A DNA stretch of 64,000 nucleotides from Rhodopseudomonas pseudopalustris (GCF_900110435.1 NZ_FODT01000004.1:124001-188000); one strand, 5' to 3'; positions 8,927-19,258 are shown, numbered from the stretch's first letter. Notes: generated from the letters alone by a model not told the origin. Made by a program: numbers and translations.

Positions 8927-9912
8927 TGGACGAGGCTCACGCCAAACGCCGCCGCCGCGACCTCATCGTCGCCGCCGTTCTCGCCCTCATCGCGGCGCTG
9001 GTGCCGCTGTTCGTCAAGGATGTCTACGTCCAGAACATCATGGTGCTGACCCTGATGTATGCGGCGCTGTCGCAGGCCTGGAACATTCTCGGCGGCTATT
9101 GCGGCCAGATCTCGCTCGGCCACGCGCTGTATTTTGGTCTCGGCGCCTACACCACCGCGCTGCTGTTCACCAAGTTCGGCGTGCTGCCGTGGTTCGGTAT
9201 GCTCGGCGGTGGGCTGATCTCGGCGGTGATCGCGATGGCTCTGGGCTATCCGACCTTCCGGCTGCGCGGCCATTACTTCGTCATCGCCACCATCGTGATC
9301 GCCGAAATCGGCTTCCTGCTGTTTCACAATTGGGATTGGGCCGGTGCGGCGCTCGGCATCGACATTCCGGTGCGCGGCGACAGTTGGGCCAAATTCCAGT
9401 TCACCCGCAGCAAGCTGCCTTATTACTACTTCGCGCTGGTGTTCTGTTGCGTCGCCTGGCTGGTGACGTGGTGGCTGGAAAACTCGAAATGGGGCTATTG
9501 GTGGCGGGCGGTGAAGGACAATCCGGAGGCCGCTGAAAGCCTCGGCGTGGTGGTGTTCAACTCCAAGATGGGCGCCGCGGCCGTCTCCGCCTTCCTCACC
9601 GCGATCGGCGGCTCGTTCTACGCGCAGTTCGTTTCCTATATCGATCCGGAAAGCGTGATGACCTTCCAGTTTTCGCTGCTGATGGCTTTGCCGGCTGTGT
9701 TGGGCGGCATCGGCACGCTGTGGGGGCCGGTGCTCGGCGCGGCGATCCTGATCCCGCTCACCGAACTGACGCGCTCGTTCATCGGCGGCTCCGGCCGCGG
9801 CGTCGATCTCATCCTCTACGGCACCGTGATCGTTCTGATCTCGCTGGCCCGGCCGGAGGGATTGATCGGCCTGTTCTCGCGGCGTCCAAAGTCGAAGGGA
9901 GCGTCGCAATGA
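8926..9912 (+). CDS. Liv-type ABC transporter permease (LivM-like)
   Basis: 328 aa inner-membrane permease. It has a short basic N-terminus (KRRRRD), then about ten hydrophobic segments. The LivM signatures are [19 protein letters not shown] near residue 60 and [19 protein letters not shown] near 255. Its ATG overlaps the upstream stop and its own stop overlaps the next start (ATGA), so livH-livM-livG are translationally coupled. It forms the membrane channel together with the preceding gene product. Confidence 0.87.
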   Translation: MDEAHAKRRRRDLIVAAVLALIAALVPLFVKDVYVQNIMVLTLMYAALSQAWNILGGYCGQISLGHALYFGLGAYTTALLFTKFGVLPWFGMLGGGLISAVIAMALGYPTFRLRGHYFVIATIVIAEIGFLLFHNWDWAGAALGIDIPVRGDSWAKFQFTRSKLPYYYFALVFCCVAWLVTWWLENSKWGYWWRAVKDNPEAAESLGVVVFNSKMGAAAVSAFLTAIGGSFYAQFVSYIDPESVMTFQFSLLMALPAVLGGIGTLWGPVLGAAILIPLTELTRSFIGGSGRGVDLILYGTVIVLISLARPEGLIGLFSRRPKSKGASQ

Positions 9913-10626
9913 CCGCGCCATTGCTCGAGACCCGCGGCGTCTGGCAGCGCTTCGGCGGCCTGATCGCCAACAGCGACGTGTCGATTTCGGTCGGCCGCGG
10001 CGAAATCGTCGGGCTGATCGGTCCGAACGGCGCCGGCAAGTCGACATTGTTCAATCTGATCGCCGGTGTGCTGCCGCCGACCCAGGGCTCGATCATCTTC
10101 GACGGCGAGGATGTCACCAGGCTGCCGGCGACTGCGCGCTGCGCCCGCGGCATCGGACGTACCTTCCAGGTGGTGAAGAGCTTCGAGTCGATGACGGTGA
10201 TCGACAACGTCATCGTCGGCGCGCTGATCCGCACCACGGTGATGCGCGAGGCCCGCCGCAAGGCGCACGAGGTGCTGCAGTTCTGTGGCCTCGATGCCCG
10301 CGCCGATGTGCTGGCGAGCCAGCTTATCCCGTCGGAGAAGCGCCGGCTCGAAGTGGCCCGCGCGCTCGCCACCGAGCCCAAATTGTTGCTGCTCGACGAG
10401 GTGCTGACCGGGCTGACGCCGACCGAGGCGCAGACCGGCGTCGAACTGGTTCGCCGCGTTCGCGATACCGGCGTCACCGTTCTGATGGTCGAACATGTCA
10501 TGGAGATCGTGATGCCGCTGGTCGATCGCGCCATCGTGCTTGATCTCGGCAAGGTGCTGGTCGAAGGCAAGCCGGCCGACGTCGTGCGTGATCCGAAAGT
10601 CATCACTGCCTATCTTGGGGATCGTC

Positions 10627-10643
<17 letters not shown>
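9909..10643 (+). CDS. Liv-type ABC transporter ATPase (LivG-like)
   Basis: 244 aa ATPase. Walker A is GPNGAGKST (38-46) and Walker B is [11 protein letters not shown] (about 157-167). The last position of the Walker B segment reads LDEVLTG instead of the commoner LDEPxAG. The ABC signature region reads [16 protein letters not shown], with SEKRR in place of the canonical LSxGQ, a common LivG variant. The ATG at 9909 overlaps the LivM stop. It energises the importer as a heterodimer with the next gene product. Confidence 0.87.
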
Positions 10644-11331
<688 letters not shown>

Positions 11332-11365
11332 GACGCGCTGGCGAAACATGGCGATCAGGCGAGCC

Positions 11366-11650
11366 AGCGTAGGCACCCGTCATCTTGCCGTTCATGCCCG
11401 GACGCGCGGCAAAGCGTTTGGCGAAGGCGCAGGTGTCGTCGTCCATGTCCCAGTAGAACGACTCACAGATGCAACCGTTGCGCCACCTTCAGGCCATGCC
11501 GTGCAGGTCGTTGATGAACAGCAGGAACGCCAGCAGCTTCTGGCCGTTCTGCTGAATGCCGAATTCAGCGGCCCGCTTCACCTCTGATACTCGCAGGTAC
11601 AAGCCTGCGAATGCCGGCTGCTGCGCCGAACATAGCTCCTCCCGGAACAT
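11366..11650 (-). pseudogene. decayed ABC substrate-binding protein gene fragment
   Basis: The minus strand encodes pieces that together resemble the C-terminal third of a Liv-type binding protein. First comes VKRAAEFGIQQNGQKLLAF and FINDLHGMA, ended by a TGA at 11489-11491. Then, in shifted frames, come KVAQRLHL and SFYWDMDDDTCAFAKRF with AARPGMNGKM. In intact relatives these stretches form one continuous block (family knowledge). The piece up to the first stop has an ATG at 11650, but no signal peptide or N-lobe is present. It sits between an intact Liv operon and otnC, and is probably a relic of a lost binding-protein gene or of a paralogue. Boundaries are approximate. Confidence 0.65.
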
Positions 11651-11773
11651 GGCGACTGGGTCGCTCTTAGTTCAAAATAGTTCGCACAAAGTCGTTGCCT
11701 TGGCAACGGTGTCGCGTCGGTCTCGGCGATTGTCCGCGTGGCTGCGTCGTGTCGGCTGCAGCGAAGCGGCCAA

Positions 11774-12436
11774 TCAGGACTTGTGGAGATGGTCCGGCAG
11801 GTCGAGCCCGAATACGGTCGCGAGGTCCACAATTTGCGCGGGCGACAGATAGCGCGGGTTGAGGCCGCGTAGCAGCAGATGGAGCTTCGCGGTCTCCTCG
11901 AGTTCTTCCATCGCGAAGACGGCTGCTTCGAGAGTGGCGCCCGCCACGACGGGGCCGTGATTGGCGAGCAGTACGGATGTGTATCTGCCGGCGAGCCCCC
12001 TGATTGCGTCGGCGACGGCAGGGTCGCCGGGTCGATAGTAAGGCAGCAGCGCGGTCGCGCCGCAGCGCATCAGGTAGTACGGCGTCAGCGGCGGCAGCGC
12101 CGCGCGCGGGTCGATCTCCGGCAGCATCGACAGCGCGACCGCATGGGTCGAATGCAGATGCACCACTGCGCCCGACGCGCCGCGGGTCTCGTACAGCGCG
12201 CTGTGGAGCGGCACTTCCTTGGTCGGCGCGTCGCCGGAGACGAGGCGTCCGCCGGCATCGAGAAGTGACAGCCTGGCCGGATCGAGGAAGCCGAGCGAGG
12301 CGTTGGTCGGCGTCACCAGAAAGCCGGCGTCGCAGCGTACGCTGATGTTGCCGGAGGAGCCCGGCGTCAATCCACGCTCGAACAGCGAGCGACCGAGCCG
12401 GCAGATCTCCTCGCGAAGTTTCGCCTCTGTGCTCAT
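11774..12436 (-). CDS. otnC: class II aldolase, probable 3-oxo-tetronate 4-phosphate decarboxylase
   Basis: 220 aa class II aldolase/adducin-family protein. GNISVR lies near residue 29. The metal-binding HLHSTH is at H93/H95, and ANHGP in the C-terminal half supplies the third ligand region. In the characterised Otn/Ltn pathways this family decarboxylates 3-oxo-tetronate 4-phosphate to dihydroxyacetone phosphate. The ATG at 12436 has GGGAG about 7 nt upstream; an open frame continues upstream but lacks support. It is divergent from otnD rather than cotranscribed with it, separated by 90 bp containing an inverted repeat. Confidence 0.85.
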   Translation of the reverse strand: MSTEAKLREEICRLGRSLFERGLTPGSSGNISVRCDAGFLVTPTNASLGFLDPARLSLLDAGGRLVSGDAPTKEVPLHSALYETRGASGAVVHLHSTHAVALSMLPEIDPRAALPPLTPYYLMRCGATALLPYYRPGDPAVADAIRGLAGRYTSVLLANHGPVVAGATLEAAVFAMEELEETAKLHLLLRGLNPRYLSPAQIVDLATVFGLDLPDHLHKS

Positions 12437-12461
12437 GGCTGCTCTCCCGGCGAAGTTTTCC

Positions 12462-12489
12462 CATGCTTTGGCGGCGCGGCCAAGCCATG
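12462..12489. promoter_or_regulatory. imperfect inverted repeat in the otnC/otnD divergent promoter
   Basis: CATGCTTTGGC and GCCAAGCCATG are separated by 6 nt and pair at 9 of 11 positions. It is centred in the 90-bp region between the two divergent starts, so it is a plausible operator for an erythronate/threonate-responsive repressor. No regulator gene is present in the cluster. Confidence 0.45.
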
Positions 12490-12526
12490 TTATCGAGAGT
12501 GCAAGCAACAATTCGGGAAACGCCGC

Positions 12527-13441
12527 ATGACTGGGACTGCAAGGCCGCGCGTTGCGGTCATCGGGCTGGGCTCGATGGGTTTCGGCATGGCGGCATCGTT
12601 ACGGCGCGCCGGGTTCATCGTCACCGGCTGCGACGTGTCGGCGGAGACCGTCGCGCGCTTCGCCGCTGAAGGCGGACACGGCGCGGCGACGCCCGCCGAA
12701 GCAGCCACGGACGTCTCGATCGTCGTCAGCGTCGTCGTCAACGCGGCGCAGACCGAAGACGTTCTGTTCGGCGAGACCGGCGTTGCGGCGAGTTTGGCGA
12801 ACGACGCCGTGTTCGTTTCCTGCGCGACCATGGATCCCGACGTGGCGCGGCGGCTCGCCGCCAAGCTCGAGGCGACCGGTCGACATTATCTCGATGCGCC
12901 GATCTCCGGCGGTGCGCAGCGGGCCGCGCATGGCGAATTGACGATCCTTGCCTCCGGCAGCGCCGCGGCTTTCGAAAGGGCGCGGCCGGCGCTCGATGCG
13001 ATGGCGGCGAAGCTCTATGAACTCGGCGACGCGGCCGGGCAGGGCGCGGCGTTCAAGATGATCAATCAGCTTCTCGCCGGCGTTCATATCGCCGCGGCGT
13101 CCGAGGCGATCGCCTTCGCGGCCCGGCAAGGCCTCGACATCCGCAAGGTCTACGAGGTGATCACCGCCTCGGCCGGCAATTCCTGGATGTTCGAGAACCG
13201 CGTGCCGCATGTGCTCGACGGCGATTACACGCCGCGCAGCGCGGTCGATATCTTCGTGAAGGATCTCGGCATCGTCCAGGACATGGCGCGCGCCGCAAAA
13301 TTCCCGGTGCCGTTGTCGGCCGCGGCGCTGCAGATGTTCCTGATGACATCCGCCGCGGGCATGGGCCGCGACGATGACGCGTCCGTGGCTAAGATGTACG
13401 CGCAGGTGACCGGGACCAAGCTGCCCGGCGACAAGGCTTGA
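12527..13441 (+). CDS. otnD: L-threonate/D-erythronate dehydrogenase (3-hydroxyisobutyrate dehydrogenase family)
   Basis: 304 aa NAD-dependent beta-hydroxyacid dehydrogenase. The Rossmann motif is VIGLGSMGFG (GLGSMG 13-18), the substrate loop is DAPISGG, and the catalytic-lysine helix contains AFKMINQLL. In the tetronate pathway it oxidises the four-carbon acid sugar to 2-oxo-tetronate. It is followed 20 bp later by otnI and then otnK. These neighbours make the tetronate dehydrogenase role much more likely than a valine-pathway role. The substrate stereochemistry (threonate versus erythronate) is not readable. Confidence 0.85.
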   Translation: MTGTARPRVAVIGLGSMGFGMAASLRRAGFIVTGCDVSAETVARFAAEGGHGAATPAEAATDVSIVVSVVVNAAQTEDVLFGETGVAASLANDAVFVSCATMDPDVARRLAAKLEATGRHYLDAPISGGAQRAAHGELTILASGSAAAFERARPALDAMAAKLYELGDAAGQGAAFKMINQLLAGVHIAAASEAIAFAARQGLDIRKVYEVITASAGNSWMFENRVPHVLDGDYTPRSAVDIFVKDLGIVQDMARAAKFPVPLSAAALQMFLMTSAAGMGRDDDASVAKMYAQVTGTKLPGDKA

Positions 13442-13461
13442 TCGAGAGAGAGTGTGAACCG

Positions 13462-14244
13462 ATGCCGCGCTTCGCTGCAAATCTCAGCCTGATGTTCAAC
13501 GAGAACGCTTTCCTCGATCGCTTCGACGCCGCGGCCGCGGCAGGCTTCACTGCGGTCGAGTTCCTGTTTCCGTATGACCACAGCCCGGAGGACATCGCCG
13601 AACGGCTCAGGCGCAACAATCTCGTGCAGGCGCTGTTCAATCTGCCGCCGGGCGATTGGGCTGCGGGCGAAAAGGGTTTTGCTGCGCGACCGGACAAGTT
13701 CGAGGAGCTGCAGCAGAGTTTGCGCATCGCGCTGCCCTATGCGTTGGCGACTGGGGTCAAGCGTGTGCATCTGATGGCCGGCATCGCCGACCGGAACGAC
13801 GTGGCGGCGGTGGTCGCATTCCGTCGCTCGCTCGCGGTCGCGGCGCATTTCTTTGCCCCGCACGGTATCGACGTCGTGATCGAGCCTCTCAACAAGCGCG
13901 ACGTCGCGGGATATTTCCTCGACGATTTCGAGTTCGCCCGCGATCTGATCCGCGAACTCGACGTTCCCAATGTGAAGCTGCAGTTCGACGTCTATCATTG
14001 CCAGATTTTGCACGGCGATGTCGCCATGCGGCTGCGCGAGATGATGCCGATCGTCGGCCACATCCAGATCGCCAGCGTTCCCTCAAGGAACGAACCGGAC
14101 AGCGAAGAACTGAACTACCCGTTCCTGTTCGAGGAATTCGACCGGCTCGGCTACGCCGGATTCGTCGGCGCCGAATATCGGCCGCGCGGTGCGACTGTGG
14201 ATGGTCTCGGCTGGTTCGCGCCCTACGCAGGAACACGGACGTGA
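13462..14244 (+). CDS. otnI: 2-oxo-tetronate isomerase (hydroxypyruvate isomerase family)
   Basis: 260 aa TIM-barrel isomerase of the Hyi/OtnI family. It starts MPRFAANLSLMFNE as is usual for the family, with IEPLNKRDVAGYFL and LQFDVYHCQ carrying acidic and His residues typical of the metal-dependent active site. It converts 2-oxo- to 3-oxo-tetronate. I chose ATG 13462, with a purine-rich site upstream, over a frame opening at 13438 that overlaps the otnD stop. Its last codons overlap the otnK start (GTGA). Confidence 0.85.
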   Translation: MPRFAANLSLMFNENAFLDRFDAAAAAGFTAVEFLFPYDHSPEDIAERLRRNNLVQALFNLPPGDWAAGEKGFAARPDKFEELQQSLRIALPYALATGVKRVHLMAGIADRNDVAAVVAFRRSLAVAAHFFAPHGIDVVIEPLNKRDVAGYFLDDFEFARDLIRELDVPNVKLQFDVYHCQILHGDVAMRLREMMPIVGHIQIASVPSRNEPDSEELNYPFLFEEFDRLGYAGFVGAEYRPRGATVDGLGWFAPYAGTRT

Positions 14245-15518
14245 CGCTCGCGCTCGGCTGCATTGCGGACGATTACACCGGCGCCTCCGATCTCGCCAAC
14301 ACGCTGACACGGCAGGGGCTGCGTACGGTGCAGACCATCGGCGTGCCAGCGGACGACCTTGCGCTGCCCGAGGTTGATGCTGTGGTGGTGTCGCTGAAAA
14401 GCCGGTCGATCGCAGCTGATCAGGCGGTGGCGAAGGCGCGCGCCGCCGAGCAATGGCTGCGCGGCCGGGGCGCAACGCATGTGCTGTTCAAGATCTGCTC
14501 GACATTCGATTCCACCGATCAGGGCAACATCGGTCCGGTAATGGACGCGCTGCGCGCCGATGCCGGCGACGCGATGGTGCTGGTGACGCCGGCTTTTCCG
14601 GAGACCGGGCGCACCGTCTATCAGGGCCATCTGTTCGTCGGTGCTTCGCCGTTGAATGAAAGCCCGCTGAAAGACCACCCGCTCAATCCGATGCTCGATC
14701 CGAATCTCGTGCGGGTGCTGGCGCGGCAGAGCCATACCAAGATTAGCCTCGCAGATCTTTCCGTCATTGCACAGGGGCCGGCGGCGCTGCGGAAGCATCT
14801 TGATGACCTCGCTACGCGAGGCATCGGTGCGGTCGTCGCGGATGCGGTGTTCGAACGCGATCTGGAAACCATCGGCGCTGTGGCGCTGGCTCATCGTGTC
14901 TCGGTCGGCGCCAGCGGCCTCGGCCTTGGCCTCGCACGGGCACTGGTCGGCGCCGGCCGGATCGAACTGAATCAGGTTGAAGCATTCGATAGAGAGTCGA
15001 TCGGCGGCTTTGCAGCGTGTCTCGTTGGTAGTTGTTCGCGTGCGACGCTCGCACAGGTTGCTGATGCGGAGAGATCGATGCCGGTGCTGCGGCTCGATCC
15101 GTCTGCGATCGTGGCCGGTGACGGCGAAGCACAGCGCGCTGCGGAATGGGCGATCGCCCGGATCGCCGACGGCCCGGTGCTGATTGCGTCCAGCGGCACG
15201 CCCGATCAGGTCGCGGCGGTGCAGGCGAAATTCGGACGTGTTGCTGCAGGGCATGCCATCGAGCAGGTGATGGCAGATATCGCCGTTCGGCTTGTCGAAT
15301 CCGGCGTCCGGCGACTGGTGATTGCGGGCGGCGAGACTTCTGGAGCGGTCGTCGATCGCCTTGCAATTCCAGGCTTTCTCGTCGGGCCGGAAATCGCGGC
15401 CGGTGTTCCGGTTCTGCGTGCGGTCGGCGCCTGCGGAAGCGGGATGCTGTTGGCTTTGAAGTCAGGAAATTTCGGCGGTCCGCGTTTTTTCACGGATGCG
15501 CTCGGGTTGATGTCTTAG
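14241..15518 (+). CDS. otnK: 3-oxo-tetronate kinase (DUF1537 four-carbon acid sugar kinase)
   Basis: 425 aa kinase of the four-carbon acid sugar kinase family. It starts at GTG 14241, overlapping the otnI stop by 4 nt. Motifs are GCIADDYTGASDLANTL at the N-terminus (sugar-acid site), TPAFPETGRTVYQGHLFV near residue 115, and in the C-terminal nucleotide domain SSGTPDQV and AGGETSGAVV. It phosphorylates 3-oxo-tetronate to the 4-phosphate that OtnC then decarboxylates. With otnC, otnD and otnI the catabolic set is complete except for a dedicated transporter. Confidence 0.87.
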   Translation: MTLALGCIADDYTGASDLANTLTRQGLRTVQTIGVPADDLALPEVDAVVVSLKSRSIAADQAVAKARAAEQWLRGRGATHVLFKICSTFDSTDQGNIGPVMDALRADAGDAMVLVTPAFPETGRTVYQGHLFVGASPLNESPLKDHPLNPMLDPNLVRVLARQSHTKISLADLSVIAQGPAALRKHLDDLATRGIGAVVADAVFERDLETIGAVALAHRVSVGASGLGLGLARALVGAGRIELNQVEAFDRESIGGFAACLVGSCSRATLAQVADAERSMPVLRLDPSAIVAGDGEAQRAAEWAIARIADGPVLIASSGTPDQVAAVQAKFGRVAAGHAIEQVMADIAVRLVESGVRRLVIAGGETSGAVVDRLAIPGFLVGPEIAAGVPVLRAVGACGSGMLLALKSGNFGGPRFFTDALGLMS

Positions 15519-15606
15519 TTAGCTCGGTCGGGCGAGCAGGTCTCAGGGCGCCGAGCAGTTACTAATGACATTCGCACCGGATGAGGGGCTTTGTAAGTTA
15601 TGCGTT

Positions 15607-15626
15607 AGGAATAATTCGCTATTCCT
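15607..15626. promoter_or_regulatory. inverted repeat upstream of a chemoreceptor gene
   Basis: AGGAATA and TATTCCT, 7-bp perfect arms with a 6-nt spacer, lie 101 nt upstream of the receptor start codon in an otherwise featureless 208-bp intergenic region. It may be an operator or a small hairpin at the end of the otn transcript. Confidence 0.35.
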
Positions 15627-15726
15627 GAATTCAGTGACAGGTGGATGCTGTCGCGACGCGGACGTCAGCCGGGGGGCGAGGCGGGCGCGTTCCCTGACCT
15701 ACCCCGATTTGTCTAAGGAACTGACG

Positions 15727-17418
15727 ATGTTCGATCGCCTTTCGATCCGCAGTAAGATCACGATTGTTCTCACCGTACTGCTCGTCACGATGAGCAGCCT
15801 TGGCGGTCTCGCTCTGCTGAAAATGCAGGCTATCAACACGACTTCGGTGGATCTCGCGAGCAATTGGCTTCCGAGCGTTCGAGCCCTCGGCGAATTGCGG
15901 GCGGCGGGCATCACCTATCGCAACGTCATCCGACAGCACATGCTGTCATTCACTGTCGAAGACAAGCAGGCGATGGAAAAGTCGCTCGAGACCGTCAAGG
16001 TCGGCCTCGCCAAGGCGCGTGCGACCTACGAAGCGATGATCGTGTTGCCCGAAGAGCGCGCGTTGTACAACCAGTGGTCGCAGATTTGGGATGAATATGT
16101 CCGGGGAGCTGAACAGGTGATCGCGAAGTCCCGTGTCGACATCGGCAAGGTCTCGCAGGAAGCTGCTGACTTCAACGCCAAAACCGTCAATCCGATCGCG
16201 GTGAGGGCCGACGAAGTGCTGCAGAAGGACATCGACCTCAACAACAAGGGCGGCGACGACGCCAGCAAAACCGCAGCCGACACATTCCGATCCGCGCTCT
16301 ACCTCGTGGTCGGCATTCTCGCGTTCGCTGCCATTGCTGGGCTCGGCCTCGGCGTCATGTTGGTCCGCGACGTCTCCCGCAACATCGCGTCGATCATCGA
16401 GACGATGCAGGCGCTGGGGCGCGGCGACCTGACGGCGACGGTGCCGCACCGGGGCGAGAAGACCGAGATCGGTTCGATGGCCGACGTGCTGCAGGTGTTC
16501 AAGGAGGCGCTGATCGACAAGAAGGCGGCCGACGAGGCGGCATCTCTCGAAGCTGAAGCCAAGATCGCGCGCGGCCAGCGGGTCGACTCTATTACCCGCC
16601 AATTCGAATCCATGATCGGCGAGATCGTGCAGACGGTGTCGTCGGCCTCCACCCAACTCGAAGCCTCTGCCGGCTCGCTGTCCTCGACGGCAGAGCACTC
16701 GCAGGAGATCACCACGCTCGTCGCCTCTGCTTCCGAGGAAGCATCCAACAACGTTCAGTCGGTGGCGTCAGCGACCGAGGAGATGGCTTCTTCCGTCAAC
16801 GAGATCAGCCGTCAGGTGCAGGATTCTGCTCGGATCGCCAACGAGGCGGTGGAGCAGGCCCGGCGCACCAACGATCGCGTCGGCGAGCTCGCCCAGGCCG
16901 CGACGCGGATCGGGGACGTGGTCGAGCTGATCAACACCATCGCCGGTCAGACCAATCTGCTGGCGCTGAATGCCACCATTGAGGCGGCGCGCGCCGGCGA
17001 GGCGGGCCGCGGCTTCGCGGTCGTCGCCAGCGAGGTCAAGGCGCTGGCCGAACAAACCGCGAAGGCGACCGGTGAGATCAGCCAGCAGATCACCGGCATT
17101 CAGGCGGCCACCCAGGACTCGGTCGGCGCGATCAAGGACATCGGCGATATCATCGGCCGGATGTCGGAGATTGCCTCGACCATCGCGTCCGCGGTTGAAG
17201 AGCAGGGCGCTGCCACTCAGGAGATCGCTCGCAACGTTCAGCAGGCAGCTCTGGGCACGCAGCAAGTGTCCGCCAACATCGTCGACGTTCAACGCGGCGC
17301 GAGCGAATCCACCGCTGCGTCGACTCAGGTGTTGTCGGCCGCGAAGTCGCTCTCGACCGAGAGCAACCGGTTGAAACTCGAAGTCGGCCAGTTCCTGGAT
17401 TCAGTGCGCGCCGCCTGA
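15727..17418 (+). CDS. methyl-accepting chemotaxis protein with four-helix-bundle sensor
   Basis: 563 aa inner-membrane chemoreceptor. TM1 is about residues 11-32, followed by a periplasmic helical 4HB_MCP-type ligand domain (about 33-190). TM2 is about 193-215, then a HAMP domain with the motif [20 protein letters not shown], then the long signalling coiled coil. The conserved hairpin tip ([20 protein letters not shown]) lies at about 423-442 and would contact CheA/CheW. The C-terminus ends QFLDSVRAA and lacks a CheR-docking pentapeptide. The ATG at 15727 has AAGGAA upstream. The ligand is unknown; the neighbouring otn genes make a sugar acid a mere possibility. Confidence 0.88.
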   Translation: MFDRLSIRSKITIVLTVLLVTMSSLGGLALLKMQAINTTSVDLASNWLPSVRALGELRAAGITYRNVIRQHMLSFTVEDKQAMEKSLETVKVGLAKARATYEAMIVLPEERALYNQWSQIWDEYVRGAEQVIAKSRVDIGKVSQEAADFNAKTVNPIAVRADEVLQKDIDLNNKGGDDASKTAADTFRSALYLVVGILAFAAIAGLGLGVMLVRDVSRNIASIIETMQALGRGDLTATVPHRGEKTEIGSMADVLQVFKEALIDKKAADEAASLEAEAKIARGQRVDSITRQFESMIGEIVQTVSSASTQLEASAGSLSSTAEHSQEITTLVASASEEASNNVQSVASATEEMASSVNEISRQVQDSARIANEAVEQARRTNDRVGELAQAATRIGDVVELINTIAGQTNLLALNATIEAARAGEAGRGFAVVASEVKALAEQTAKATGEISQQITGIQAATQDSVGAIKDIGDIIGRMSEIASTIASAVEEQGAATQEIARNVQQAALGTQQVSANIVDVQRGASESTAASTQVLSAAKSLSTESNRLKLEVGQFLDSVRAA

Positions 17419-17447
17419 TCGCGGCCGACCGACGACAACGTCAACGG

Positions 17448-17475
17448 GCCACTCACGATCAGTGTCGTGAGTGGC
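17448..17475 (+). terminator. rho-independent-type hairpin after chemoreceptor gene
   Basis: A perfect 11-bp stem GCCACTCACGA/TCGTGAGTGGC with a 6-nt loop starts 29 nt after the receptor stop codon. The following sequence is only mildly T-rich. It lies between convergent genes and may end both transcripts. Confidence 0.65.
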
Positions 17476-17487
17476 TCAATCTATTCC

Positions 17488-17523
17488 AGTGGCCCTGTTT
17501 CTTTCAGTGGCCCTGTTTCTTTC
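17488..17523. repeat. 18-bp perfect tandem duplication
   Basis: AGTGGCCCTGTTTCTTTC occurs twice head to tail directly behind the hairpin in the convergent intergenic region, and begins with part of the hairpin arm (AGTGGC). It probably arose by replication slippage. Confidence 0.75.
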
Positions 17524-17619
17524 AGCCTTGCTCGATTGAGTGTCACGGCGGGGTTGTCATTCGGTCCCGCCGTTGAGCTGTTTTCCGGTCTTTGCCGCAT
17601 CGACCTGACGGCGCTCGGA

Positions 17620-19131
17620 CTACGCCGCGCGCCATTCCAGTACGCCGTCAGCCGCGGTCGAGATCGTCCCGTGCGTGCCGACCGGGCTGCGGTCCATGTC
17701 AGTCAGAAACGCCAGCGTTGCCTGATCCTGCGCCGGCACCCGCGCCAACGTCCGCGCGCCGTCCGTGGTGCGAAGGACAACCACGCCATGCTCGATTTCG
17801 CCGCGACCGCTGTAGATCACGGTGAAGGTCTCCACCGAGCCGTTCCCGGACGCTTCAGTGATGAACGGCGGCACCGGACCGTAAGCAGCATCCGCTTTCG
17901 CCTGCACGCTGACATCGTCGCTCAGCGCGCCCTGCGGCGGCGTTCGTGACACCACCAGCGCGTGATGCTTGGTAACGAATCCGCCTTGTCCGTAGAGCAG
18001 GCCGAGCTTGGCGCCGTCGCGGAGCTTGCGCACCATCGCGCAGGCGGCATGCGTCATGTAGGTGTTGAGCGGCGCGCCGAAGAAGGTCAGTCCGCCGGTC
18101 ACGGTCGGCTGTACGTCGTCGCCGAGGCCGAGCGTCCGCCGCGCCATTTTCGGCACCACCGGGAAGCATGAATACAGCTCGATCGCGTCGAAGGCGCGGC
18201 CGTCGCCGCCGACCATCGTCTTGATCGTCTCCAGGACCGCGTTCTGCGCGTGGCTCTGGTGAAACTGATCGCGGCTCAGGAAGTCGCGCGGCTCTTCCGC
18301 CGAAGCGCCGCCGTGGATGTAGATCAGCCTGTCCTCGGCGATGCCGACCTCGCGCGCCTTCGCAAGCGACGTCAGCAGCACTGCGGCGCCGAGATTGACG
18401 CTGGGATTGGCGACCATCAGCTTGGTGTAGGGCCAGGCGATCAGCCGGTTGTCGGGCGAGGGCGTCGTGATCTCCCTGGGCTCGAACGCACGCTTGCTCC
18501 ACGCGTTCGGATTGTTCGAGGCGCTTTCCGCGTAGCGCGACCATAGCACGCCGGACTCGGCGAGCGCCTGACGCGGCGTCTGGCCCCAATGCGCCGCGGT
18601 TGCCGCCTCGTAGAGCGGATACACCGTGATCGGACGCGCAACGCCGAGCTGACCTGCGATCGGCTTCTGGAATGCCGCGCCGCGCTTCGGCTCGGGAACG
18701 TCGGTCGCGAATGGCGTCCATGGCAGTTCGAGCTTGGCGCGCGCCGCCTTGGTCGCGGTCGATTGCGCCTCGGCGCCGCAGACAATGGCGACGCTGACTT
18801 CGCCGCGCGCGATCCGCAGCGCCGCCTCGTGGATGAAGCGGATCGGGCTCTCGCCGCCGACTGGGCCGTATTGGCAATGGCGCGGCGTGACGCCGAGCCG
18901 CGCGGCCAGCAGCTTCTCGGGGTCGCGATAGCGCCAGCTCAGGAAATTGACGACGTCGAGCGAGTCGATCTCTTCGATGAAGGTGGGGCAGGCATCGGCT
19001 CCGGCGCGGCGCACGGCCTGCTCCAGCAACGCAAGCGGCTCCAATCCTTGCGCAAGGTCCTTGGGGTGATCGGCGATCTCGCCGATTCCGGCGATGACGG
19101 GAATGCGATCAGGCGAAAGCTGGGTTGTCAT
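17620..19131 (-). CDS. thiolase-superfamily protein (acetyl-CoA acetyltransferase-like, long form)
   Basis: 503 aa thiolase-fold protein of the long SCP2/acetyl-CoA acetyltransferase-like group that carries an extra C-terminal beta domain of about 100 aa. Recognisable pieces are the N-terminal PVIAGIGEIADHP, GGESPIRFIHEAALRIARGE with IVCGAEAQST, and C-terminal YSCFPVV and MTHAACAMV. The usual nucleophilic Cys of the N-terminal half is not evident, as in other SCP2-type relatives, so catalytic chemistry is uncertain. It belongs to a same-strand pair with the nitronate monooxygenase-like gene upstream. It probably acts in acyl-CoA breakdown or modification. Confidence 0.7.
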   Translation of the reverse strand: MTTQLSPDRIPVIAGIGEIADHPKDLAQGLEPLALLEQAVRRAGADACPTFIEEIDSLDVVNFLSWRYRDPEKLLAARLGVTPRHCQYGPVGGESPIRFIHEAALRIARGEVSVAIVCGAEAQSTATKAARAKLELPWTPFATDVPEPKRGAAFQKPIAGQLGVARPITVYPLYEAATAAHWGQTPRQALAESGVLWSRYAESASNNPNAWSKRAFEPREITTPSPDNRLIAWPYTKLMVANPSVNLGAAVLLTSLAKAREVGIAEDRLIYIHGGASAEEPRDFLSRDQFHQSHAQNAVLETIKTMVGGDGRAFDAIELYSCFPVVPKMARRTLGLGDDVQPTVTGGLTFFGAPLNTYMTHAACAMVRKLRDGAKLGLLYGQGGFVTKHHALVVSRTPPQGALSDDVSVQAKADAAYGPVPPFITEASGNGSVETFTVIYSGRGEIEHGVVVLRTTDGARTLARVPAQDQATLAFLTDMDRSPVGTHGTISTAADGVLEWRAA

Positions 19132-19258
19132 TCTATTGTGTCGCTTCTTCTTGTTACCAGTTCGACTGGCCGGAGGTTGATTTGCCGTTGCCTCTGAGGG
19201 GGCGCTCCAGAGGTGGGGGCTCAGGGGGGCCTATCCATTATTCAGCACAGCGTGATGC

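Noticed and set aside
11348-11587. A 79-codon plus-strand frame in the gap after the Liv operon
   Set aside because: The opposite strand carries recognisable pieces of an ABC binding protein, which explains the open frame better.
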